A DNA stretch of 58,323 nt from an uncultured Treponema sp. (GTDB taxonomy: Bacteria; Spirochaetota; Spirochaetia; Treponematales; Treponemataceae), in NCBI GenBank assembly GCA_937877535.1, contig CALFJF010000016.1:1-58323 (forward strand), given 5' to 3'. Below are positions 51,555 through 58,323 of this stretch, in pieces. Every line of letters begins with the position of its first letter. Position 1 is the stretch's first letter. Made by a program: the position numbers and the translations under genes. The notes under the pieces are model-generated. The model was not told where the DNA came from and searched no databases. It worked only from the letters and a program-made list of their open reading frames with translations.

Positions 51555-51839
51555 TTATTCTTCTGCTTTTACAAAAAAGAGCGTGATTCCTTCGTTGGAA
51601 AACCGTTTTTTTATGGCAGACACAACAGCGCGAACGATGTCTTTTTCGCTGTCGGCGATATAACTGACAAAGACAAAGTTCGTTTCTGGCCACGTGCCGT
51701 TTCCCAGTTTGTAGTCGCTGTCGCCTTTTCCGTGCGCAAGCGGAATGAGCGTGTAGCGAAGTTCTGGAATGCTCTCTTCAAGGAGTTCGATTATGTCGTC
51801 TTGCACCGATTGGTTTGCGATTATTTCCGCTCTATACAT
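51555..51839 (-). CDS. PII-like protein linked to the RND efflux operon
   Basis: A 94-residue protein with a beta-alpha-beta-beta-alpha-beta look. It has YRAEIIANQSV at the start, a glycine loop near HGKGDSDYKLG, then WPETNFVFVSY and a closing strand ITLFFVKAEE. This matches PII-like ferredoxin-fold regulators; from memory, similar small proteins (PG0541 type) accompany RND pumps in Bacteroidetes. It starts 19 bp after the RND gene stop with AGGA before the ATG, so it is the last gene of the efflux operon. A regulatory or assembly role for the pump is inferred. Confidence 0.75.
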   Translation of the reverse strand: MYRAEIIANQSVQDDIIELLEESIPELRYTLIPLAHGKGDSDYKLGNGTWPETNFVFVSYIADSEKDIVRAVVSAIKKRFSNEGITLFFVKAEE

Positions 51840-51858
51840 TTTTCCTCCAACTCGCTCA

Positions 51859-54800
51859 TTAAAAATACATAAAATCCAAATATTTATTTGGTTCTTGCAA
51901 ATTGTTTTTTGGATTTTGTTGCGAAAACTCGTTTTTTGAAAAAGTGCTTTTTTTCTTTTTTTGTCGCATTACGAGAGAATAGAGAACTGGAATGAAAAAA
52001 AGCGTTATGAACGTTGACGACGTAAGCCCGCCCACAACGGCAACTCCGATTGGCTGAACCATGCCCGCGCTTCCGCTTGTGGCAAAGCACATCGGGAGCA
52101 TTCCCAGAATCGTGGTGAGCGTTGTCATCAAAACGGGGCGAAGGCGACTTGAACCTGCTTCAAGGCACGCTTGTTTTTTTTCTTGTCCGCGGTCAACTAA
52201 AAGATTGGTGTAATCAACCAAAATAATTCCGTTATTCACAACGATTCCAACGAGCATAATCAACCCGACCGCGCTCATCATTGAAAACGCTTGCCCTGTG
52301 ATTTTGTAGATTACAATGACTCCAATGGCAAGGAACGGGATTGTCATCAAATTTATGAGCGGAGCGACAAAACTTTCGTAAGTGCCTGCCATAACTCCAA
52401 AAACGAGTAAAATCGCCATAATCGCAATCATTCCAAAAACGTGCGCTTGCTCCGTTGTGTCTTTCCAGTTTCCTTCGTAAGAAATCGTAACTCCGTCAGG
52501 AACAATGAACGACCGCGCGATTCCTTCTCGAATATCGTCTTCAACTTCGTAGTCGTTGCGATTTCCATTATTGTCCGCGCTCACGGTAACAACGCGGCTT
52601 TGATTTGCTCGTTTTATTGAAACAGGACCCAATCCTTTTTTGACTTTTGCAAAATTGGCAACGCTTACCATTCCGTTTGTGCCTTTTACAAAAATCTGCT
52701 CAAGGTCGGCACTGCTTTTTCTGTCTTCGTTTCTATAAAGAATCAAAACGCTGTATTCTTTTCCAGATTCGCGGTACGTTGTGGCTGTTGTGCCGTTTAT
52801 CGCGTAGTTGATTTCTTTTGCCACGGTTTGAACGTCCACGCCAAACGAATACGCGCGTTGGCGGTCGATTTCGATTTCGATGGCGGGCAAGCCTTCTTCC
52901 GTGTCGATTGAAACTTCGCCCACATCGGAAATGCTTTCCATGACAGAGCGAATTTGAGAGGCAACGGAAAGCGCGGCATCAAGGTCGTCAGAGCGGACTT
53001 TGAGCTTAAAACTCGAACCCGTCATCTGTCGCCTCATTCCTTGGCTAAACGAAAATCGGGCATCGGTAAAATCTGCAAAATGCGCACGGAGTTTTTGCTG
53101 TATTGTTTCGCTCGTATCGATTTGTTCGCTGCTCGAAGGAAGATTTATTTGAATCGAAGCCTTGTAAGTTGTGGCGTTTCCTTGCCCCGTGCCGATTGAC
53201 GTGATGAGCGTGTTGTATCCTTTGATTTCGTCTTCGCAGATTTTTTCCATCGTTTTTATAACCGCCGACGTTTCCGAAAGGGTTGTTCCGATTGGCATTG
53301 TGAGGTTGAGCGTTACGCTGTCGTCGCTTCCGCCTGTCATCATCTGAACGCGCATTGTTGGAATGAGCGAAAGCGTGCCGCCTAAAACCGTAAAGCAAAT
53401 GATGCACGTTACCGCTCGGTGCGAAAGCGCACTTTTGAGCGCACGGCGATACACTTTTGTGAGCGCGGTCATCGGAAGTTCAAGGATTTCGTAAAACCGC
53501 GCAAGTGGCTTAAAACTCACAGGTTTTTCTTTTCTGTTTGTAAGAGGGAAAAATTTTCCAGCAAGCACTGGAACCAAAAAAATCGCCACAAAAAGCGAAG
53601 AAACAAGCGCGATAACAACGGTAAAAATGATTCCTTTGAACATTTGCCCGTACATTCCGAGTTCTTTCATAAAAAAGAGAAACGGAATAAAAACGCAAAT
53701 CGTTGTGAGATTTCCAGAAATGACCGACATAATCATTTCCGAAGAGCCGAGCACGGCTGCGATTTTGGGCTTTGCTCCGCGCGTTCGATAGGCGTAAATA
53801 TTTTCAATCATAACGATTGAAGCGTCAACAATCATTCCAACGCCCAAAATCAAGCCCGTTAGCGTCATCATGTTGAGCGTGATTCCCGCAAAATTCATTG
53901 CAAGAAGAGTGATTACAATCGAAAGCGGAATCGAAATTGCAATTATGAGCGTCGATTTCCCCGATTTCAAAAAAAGGAAGAGAATCACTACGGCAAGCAA
54001 AAGCCCTTGAACGGCGGATTCGATGAGCGTGTTTATCGTGTCGTTTATGGACGTGGACTGGTCGCGAATAATTGAAAGCGTGATGTCCGAAGGCAAAATT
54101 GCTTGAATTTCTGCGATTTTTGCGCGCGTTTCTTTTGCAACGCTCACCGTGTTTTTTCCCGATTGCTTTGTTACAGAAACGTACACGCCAGGCTCGCCGT
54201 TTATGTACACTTCGCTCGATTTGTCTTTGTAGCCCAAATACGCCGTCCCGATGTCTGAAAGTCGCACAATATACCCGTTTATCGTGGAAATAATCGTGTT
54301 GTTGATTTCTTCGATGCTTTTGAACTCGCCTGTGGTGCGAATCGTGTAATCGTGTGTGCCTTCGGTGATTTTTCCGCCACCGAGTTCAAGGTTTTGCTTA
54401 GAAAGCGCACTTGAAATATTCGCCATTGTAAGATTGTATGCAGCAAGGCGATTTTGAGAAACGTCAACGCGTACGACTTTTGTGCGCCCGCCCGAAACGC
54501 TTGCTTCTGCAACGCCGTTTACTTGCTCAAGCAAATCCACGATTTGGTCTTCTGCGATGAGTTTTAGGTCATCGTTGGAGCGGTTACCTCGCACGGAAAT
54601 TCGCATAATCGGCATGGAATCCGAGTTCATCTTAAAAATCGTTGGCGTTCCCGCATCGTCTGGAAGATTTCTTGAAACGCGGTCGATTTTGTCACGAACG
54701 TCGTTCGTCGCGCTTTCAAGGTCTGTTCCGTAATTAAACTCAAGCGAAATTGAAGAAGAACCTTCGCTCGAAGTCGATGTAAGATTTTTGAGTCCGCTCA

Positions 54801-55020
54801 CCGAAACGAGTTGTCCTTCAAGGATTTTTGTAACCGATTTTTCCACGCTTTCAGGTCCTGCGTTCGTGTACGAAGTTCTAACGGTTATATACGGATTGTC
54901 CACGTCTGGAAAAAGGTTTACCGCCACATTTTGAAGCGTAAAAATGCCAATAATCAAAAGAAGCACAAAAACGATTAGCGTTAAAACAGGATGTTCAAGC
55001 GTTGTTTTTGAAATGCTCAT
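51859..55020 (-). CDS. RND-family efflux pump, inner-membrane permease
   Basis: The 1053-residue protein has the two-fold RND layout: a first helix, a large periplasmic loop, six helices, then the same again, ending in a basic tail. Typical stretches are PDVDNPYITVRTSY, the TM4 motif GVGMIVDASIVMIEN with one of the two usual Asp residues, and GLIMLVGIVVNNGIILVDY in the second half. It belongs to the hydrophobe/amphiphile exporter group driven by protons or sodium. The missing second TM4 Asp is a change from AcrB. Its start overlaps the membrane-fusion protein gene by 4 bp. Confidence 0.93.
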   Translation of the reverse strand: MSISKTTLEHPVLTLIVFVLLLIIGIFTLQNVAVNLFPDVDNPYITVRTSYTNAGPESVEKSVTKILEGQLVSVSGLKNLTSTSSEGSSSISLEFNYGTDLESATNDVRDKIDRVSRNLPDDAGTPTIFKMNSDSMPIMRISVRGNRSNDDLKLIAEDQIVDLLEQVNGVAEASVSGGRTKVVRVDVSQNRLAAYNLTMANISSALSKQNLELGGGKITEGTHDYTIRTTGEFKSIEEINNTIISTINGYIVRLSDIGTAYLGYKDKSSEVYINGEPGVYVSVTKQSGKNTVSVAKETRAKIAEIQAILPSDITLSIIRDQSTSINDTINTLIESAVQGLLLAVVILFLFLKSGKSTLIIAISIPLSIVITLLAMNFAGITLNMMTLTGLILGVGMIVDASIVMIENIYAYRTRGAKPKIAAVLGSSEMIMSVISGNLTTICVFIPFLFFMKELGMYGQMFKGIIFTVVIALVSSLFVAIFLVPVLAGKFFPLTNRKEKPVSFKPLARFYEILELPMTALTKVYRRALKSALSHRAVTCIICFTVLGGTLSLIPTMRVQMMTGGSDDSVTLNLTMPIGTTLSETSAVIKTMEKICEDEIKGYNTLITSIGTGQGNATTYKASIQINLPSSSEQIDTSETIQQKLRAHFADFTDARFSFSQGMRRQMTGSSFKLKVRSDDLDAALSVASQIRSVMESISDVGEVSIDTEEGLPAIEIEIDRQRAYSFGVDVQTVAKEINYAINGTTATTYRESGKEYSVLILYRNEDRKSSADLEQIFVKGTNGMVSVANFAKVKKGLGPVSIKRANQSRVVTVSADNNGNRNDYEVEDDIREGIARSFIVPDGVTISYEGNWKDTTEQAHVFGMIAIMAILLVFGVMAGTYESFVAPLINLMTIPFLAIGVIVIYKITGQAFSMMSAVGLIMLVGIVVNNGIILVDYTNLLVDRGQEKKQACLEAGSSRLRPVLMTTLTTILGMLPMCFATSGSAGMVQPIGVAVVGGLTSSTFITLFFIPVLYSLVMRQKKKKSTFSKNEFSQQNPKNNLQEPNKYLDFMYF

Positions 55021-56054
55021 CTTGCACTGCCTCCGTTTTGTCCACGCGCTCCTCCAGTCGTGCCGTCTTTTTTCGCGCTCGAATCGTTTTTTTGGCGCGA
55101 TTTTTTTTCGCTCTGGCTGTTTTGAGCAGATTCTCCGATGTCAAGAATGTTTGAGCCGTCAGCGAGAGACGTTTGCCCTTGAATGACAACGCGCTCGCCT
55201 TCTTTTATGCCGCTCGTTATTTGAACCATTCCGTCAACGTTTTTTCCCAGTTGAATTTCGCGCTTTGAAACGGTGGAATTGTGATTTACAACGTATGCGT
55301 AATATTTTTCTCCATTTTGAACAAGCGAATCTCTGGGCATTACAACAAAATCAGAATAATCTTCGGTGAAAAGAATGACTTTTGCAAACATTCCTGCGTT
55401 TATCCGCTCGTCGTTTTTGTCAAAATGCAAAACAACTTGCTTCGTTCTGCTCGCCGAATCGATTACTGGAGAAATGCGGCTCACCGTGGCTCTAAAAGCC
55501 TCGTCTGGATACGCTTCCACAAGAACGTCGGCTTTGAGTCCCGTTTTTAGCACCGAAACGTATCGCTCTGGAACGCTTGCCGTAACTTGCAAATTGTTGA
55601 TGTCGCCGATTATGCAAACAACCGAGTTCGTTGAAACGGTCGTGCCATTTTTGAGCGGAGTTGAGATGATGCTTCCCGAAATGGGCGCGTAAACGGGACT
55701 TTGCTTAAAATACGAGCCAGGAGTTGAGGGGTCAACGTAGCCTAAAACGTCGCCTTTTTTTACAGAAGAGCCGAGCATGACCGAAACAGACATGATTTTT
55801 CCCGCAACGTCAGGAAAAACTGAAACCGAGTTTTGGCTTTCGATTTCGCCGTTCGTGGAAACGTAGCCGTGGAGCGTGGTCTTTTCCACTTCCATCGTTT
55901 TTACAGAAATTTTAGTGCCGCCCCCTCGTCGTCCGTTGTTTCCCGTTTGAGCATTTTGACTTTGCGTCCTTGACGCGATGTTCACCGCCACAGCCGCCAC
56001 CGCTACCGCCACAACAACCAAAATCGCAAGTCCGTGCGATTTTCTGATTTTCAT
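55017..56054 (-). CDS. RND efflux membrane-fusion (periplasmic adaptor) protein
   Basis: A 345-residue adaptor with one N-terminal membrane helix, a barrel-sandwich hybrid domain interrupted at GDVLGYVDPSTPG, and beta-barrel and membrane-proximal domains including ERYVSVLKTGLKADV and IKEGERVVIQGQ. The C-terminal 40 residues are Gly/Ser/Lys-rich and probably disordered. The helical hairpin between the two half-motifs is short, as in MFPs that contact TolC directly by a small tip. It overlaps the RND gene by 4 bp and lies 15 bp after the TolC gene. Confidence 0.92.
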   Translation of the reverse strand: MKIRKSHGLAILVVVAVAVAAVAVNIASRTQSQNAQTGNNGRRGGGTKISVKTMEVEKTTLHGYVSTNGEIESQNSVSVFPDVAGKIMSVSVMLGSSVKKGDVLGYVDPSTPGSYFKQSPVYAPISGSIISTPLKNGTTVSTNSVVCIIGDINNLQVTASVPERYVSVLKTGLKADVLVEAYPDEAFRATVSRISPVIDSASRTKQVVLHFDKNDERINAGMFAKVILFTEDYSDFVVMPRDSLVQNGEKYYAYVVNHNSTVSKREIQLGKNVDGMVQITSGIKEGERVVIQGQTSLADGSNILDIGESAQNSQSEKKSRQKNDSSAKKDGTTGGARGQNGGSAR

Positions 56055-56069
56055 ATCATTCCCCCGTTT

Positions 56070-57434
56070 TTATTCGCTTTCTTTTTGACTTAACGTGCCG
56101 AACGGAACGCCGATTGTGTTTTCAAGATTCAAAATCGCACGGACGAGCGTAAGCACTTCGCTTTTGAGAGAAACCTGCGCGTTCAAGAGCGAGGTATTTG
56201 CGTCCTGCAAGGTAAGCAAATCTTTTGTACCACGATTATATGCCTCCTGTGTCATATTGTATGTTTTCTGAGCAAGTTCAACATTCGCCTGCTTGTATTT
56301 TATTGCCTCTTGACTTTGGCGAATCGTACGCAAACTTGAATCCACCGTGCGCTTGAGATTTTTCATCTCGTTGTCGAGCTGAAGCTCCAAATCCTTTACA
56401 GAATCTTTTGCGCTGTCAATCGCGTCATTCCGAGCCGACCAGGGAAGCACGCCGTCAAGCGGAATCGTCGCCGAAAGCGTGATTGAAGAAGATTTCGTTG
56501 CGTCGGGGGCCTCGCCATCGTAACCCAAGTACCAATACTGGTCTCGCCAGTTGAAACTAGCGCTCACCGTGGGCGCAAACGCCGAAAATCGCTTTTCAAG
56601 CACAGAATTTTTTGCACTTTCAATCTGAAATTCGAGTTTTTTAATAGAAGAAGATTGCACATCGCGCATATCGACTTCGATTTTGTTCAAATTGATTAAA
56701 TCATCGAGCGAGCCGACAAGTTCAATCCGCTCGTCAATCGGCAAACCGAGCATTTGCTTGAAAGTCGCCAAGTCGTTCAAAAAAGTGATGTGTGCCGTGC
56801 CAACCGTGGGAATCTTGCTCTTATAATTCACTTCTGCCGAAAGCACATCGATTTCGCTCAACCGACCTTGATTGTATTTTGCCAGATTGTTGTTGTACTG
56901 CGTTTTTGCGATTTCAAGATTTTTTTCCTGAAGAACGATATTTTCACTCTCGTACAAAAGCCCGTAAAAAGTCTCGCGGACGCTCAATTCAACCGACTTT
57001 ACCGCATCATCAAAATTGAGTTTTCCAGATTCATACGCGATTTTTGCCGACTGCATTGAAGTGTAGAGATTTGCCGAAAGTGAAAGCGAAACCGTCGCTG
57101 AAATACCGAAATTCGCCGTATAGCCCGCATCGTTGTCGCTCAGCGCATCAATCGGAATCGAAGAAGAAGCCCCCACGCTCGCCGTCGGACTCACGCTGTT
57201 CCAAGAATGATTTTTTGCCCGTGCCGCCGCGTCCAATGTGATTTGCCCCCGTGCAATCGAAACATTGTTCTGCTTCGCGAGCGCCACCGCGTCTTCAACC
57301 GAAAGCGTGCGAGCGGCTTCCGAATCGTTTTCGTCATAATTGTCGCCACTCGTGTTAAGGCGCGTTCCTTTGCTCTGCGCAAAAAGTGCTGACGAAATAC
57401 AAAAAATCAGCGCGATTTTTGCAAAAGTTTTCAT
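56070..57434 (-). CDS. TolC-family outer-membrane efflux channel
   Basis: The 454-residue protein has a signal peptide (cleavage near LFAQ) and two OEP repeats. Each has a long helical hairpin: VALAKQNNVSIARGQI and, in the second half, LDNEMKNLKRTVDSSLRTIR. This is the standard TolC fold, the outer-membrane duct of a tripartite pump. GAGGG precedes the ATG. It is the first gene of the operon TolC, MFP, RND, PII-like. Putting the channel first is common for dedicated pumps outside enterobacteria. Confidence 0.92.
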   Translation of the reverse strand: MKTFAKIALIFCISSALFAQSKGTRLNTSGDNYDENDSEAARTLSVEDAVALAKQNNVSIARGQITLDAAARAKNHSWNSVSPTASVGASSSIPIDALSDNDAGYTANFGISATVSLSLSANLYTSMQSAKIAYESGKLNFDDAVKSVELSVRETFYGLLYESENIVLQEKNLEIAKTQYNNNLAKYNQGRLSEIDVLSAEVNYKSKIPTVGTAHITFLNDLATFKQMLGLPIDERIELVGSLDDLINLNKIEVDMRDVQSSSIKKLEFQIESAKNSVLEKRFSAFAPTVSASFNWRDQYWYLGYDGEAPDATKSSSITLSATIPLDGVLPWSARNDAIDSAKDSVKDLELQLDNEMKNLKRTVDSSLRTIRQSQEAIKYKQANVELAQKTYNMTQEAYNRGTKDLLTLQDANTSLLNAQVSLKSEVLTLVRAILNLENTIGVPFGTLSQKESE

Positions 57435-57752
57435 TTTTAGCCCTCTTTTTCAAGGATTTTGAATTAGACGCTCTCAAAATCGCCAAAGGCACGTTTTTTT
57501 TCGCGTGATTGAGGAAACAATTTTTTTGAGTTGGTCAATTATAATTCAAAAAATGTTTTTTATCTTTCAAAAGAAACACGCGATAACAAAACTTTCCACA
57601 GAATAACAGGTATTTTTTATTTGATTTGCTTGACAAAAAGCAAAAACGGTTTTGATTTTACGAACAACTCGATTTTTTTGTCGCTCGTTGCGAAAAAACG
57701 GTTATACCGCTATAATGATGTCAAAAATTATTAGGTGAAAGGAGAACCTTTA
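57435..57752. other. Intergenic region between efflux operon and pckG
   Basis: This 318-bp divergent region holds the pckG promoter on its right side. AATTATAATT (57537-57546) is symmetric and offers a -10 in both directions; on the minus strand it is about 100 bp from the TolC start but lacks a good -35. No protein gene, repeat or RNA gene is seen in it. Confidence 0.5.
57688..57716 (+). promoter_or_regulatory. pckG promoter with internal CGGT/ACCG repeat
   Basis: TTGCGA (57688-57693), a 17-bp spacer and TATAAT (57711-57716). The spacer contains CGGT-TAT-ACCG (57699-57709), an inverted repeat in a typical operator position. The transcript would have a leader of about 30 nt with a strong ribosome site. 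Confidence 0.65.
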
Positions 57753-58323
57753 ATGACAGTTGCTGACATCAAGAATGCCAAAATTAAGGCGTGGGTTGAA
57801 GAGTGCGCAAAAATGTGCGAACCCGACAACGTGGTTGTTACGGACGGAAGCGCGGCGGAGTACGACCGCCTTATGCAAAAATGCGTTGACGCGGGACTTG
57901 CAACTCCGCTTGCTAAAAAGCCGCACAGCTTCCTTTTCCGCTCATTGCCCTCTGACGTGGCGCGTGTAGAAGGACGAACGTTCATTTCTTCCGTAAAAGA
58001 AGAGGATGCAGGTCCCACGAATCACTGGATTGACCCTGTGGAACTCAAAGCCACGATGAAAGGACTTTACAAGGGTTGTATGCACGGGCGCACGATGTAC
58101 GTGATTCCGTTTTGCATGGGACCGCTCGGCTCGCCAATCGCAAAATACGGCGTTGAACTTACCGATTCAGAATACGTCGTTTTGAACATGGACATTATGA
58201 CCCGTGCGGGCGAAAAAGTATGGCAGTATCTTGACGACAACTTCGTTCCGTGTTTGCACTCTGTCGGAAAGCCGCTCAACAACGGCGAGAAAGACAACGG
58301 CATCTGGCCATGCGCCGACGTCG
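57753..58323 (+). CDS. pckG: Phosphoenolpyruvate carboxykinase (GTP), 5' part
   Basis: The first 190 codons are present and the gene runs off the window. Recognisable GTP-PEPCK stretches include NVVVTDGS near the N-terminus, FRSLPSDVARVEGRTFI, NHWIDP and GRTMYVIPFCMGP. The enzyme interconverts oxaloacetate and PEP in the cytoplasm, and in fermenting anaerobes it often fixes CO2 toward succinate. GGAGA precedes the ATG. The codons are richer in C-ending forms than in neighbours, consistent with high expression. Confidence 0.93.
   Translation, partial: MTVADIKNAKIKAWVEECAKMCEPDNVVVTDGSAAEYDRLMQKCVDAGLATPLAKKPHSFLFRSLPSDVARVEGRTFISSVKEEDAGPTNHWIDPVELKATMKGLYKGCMHGRTMYVIPFCMGPLGSPIAKYGVELTDSEYVVLNMDIMTRAGEKVWQYLDDNFVPCLHSVGKPLNNGEKDNGIWPCADV

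Noticed and set aside
57531..57734. 67-codon frame before pckG
   Set aside because: It runs through the pckG promoter, lacks a ribosome site and is Asn/Lys/Phe-rich as expected from AT-rich spacer DNA.
1..58323. CRISPR arrays, tRNA or rRNA genes, prophage
   Set aside because: No spaced direct repeats, cloverleaf-like segments, rRNA-like stretches or phage structural genes were found on reading through the window.

Overview
The window reads as chromosomal DNA of a Treponema-like spirochete. The signs are a two-membrane envelope with many lipoproteins carrying spirochaetal-style lipoboxes, several predicted outer-membrane beta-barrels, a chemotaxis receptor, an ApbE/Ftp-type flavin lipoprotein, a fused PyrK-PyrD enzyme, a CHASE2 adenylate cyclase, and AT-leaning DNA with A/T-ending codons. 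The genus is inferred from gene content. No rRNA, tRNA, CRISPR array, phage or intact insertion sequence was found. About 45 genes are supported, most in short co-directional runs.

Layout, left half. Positions 185-7902 (+) hold shikimate kinase, an isolated hisD, peptide deformylase, Met-tRNA formyltransferase, a membrane-anchored PASTA protein, a Na/Pi-cotransporter-like protein with a PhoU-like tail and a small Omp85-like barrel. A REP/MITE-like repeat lies at 7998-8121. An ABC ATPase overlaps a GH25 lysozyme lipoprotein at 8182-9731. Then come an IMP cyclohydrolase (-), a chemotaxis receptor, a FAD-dependent oxidoreductase and pyrimidine genes (pyrF, pyrK-pyrD fusion). An unknown 469-residue protein (-), thrS of deviant composition, a peptide-binding protein, an acyl-CoA ligase and mraY follow. 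A PAS-SSDEF-EAL protein and an ApbE lipoprotein are on the minus strand.

Layout, right half. A metallo-beta-lactamase-fold hydrolase, an RNA methyltransferase and a TetR regulator precede a starch/maltodextrin pair (malQ plus a 1186-residue GH13 protein) on the minus strand; most of the GH13 gene is conspicuously GC-rich. Next are small lipoproteins, a phosphoesterase lipoprotein with a barrel, a U32 protein, a catalytically degenerate HSL-type hydrolase, metA, a cysteine hydrolase and YbaK. Positions 44407-49948 carry a CHASE2 adenylate cyclase divergent from three exported proteins, the last with a FecR domain. After a lipoprotein and a small phosphoesterase, a complete tripartite RND efflux operon (TolC, MFP, RND) ends with a 94-residue PII-like protein. 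The window stops inside pckG.

Cross-cutting signals. At least seven genes have a -10 hexamer ending 6-8 nt before the start codon and no Shine-Dalgarno, which suggests leaderless mRNAs. Several perfect inverted repeats sit on promoters or leaders (hisD, metA, malQ, the EAL gene). The most promising system-level candidates are the CHASE2-cyclase/FecR/barrel locus and the PII-like protein tied to the RND pump.
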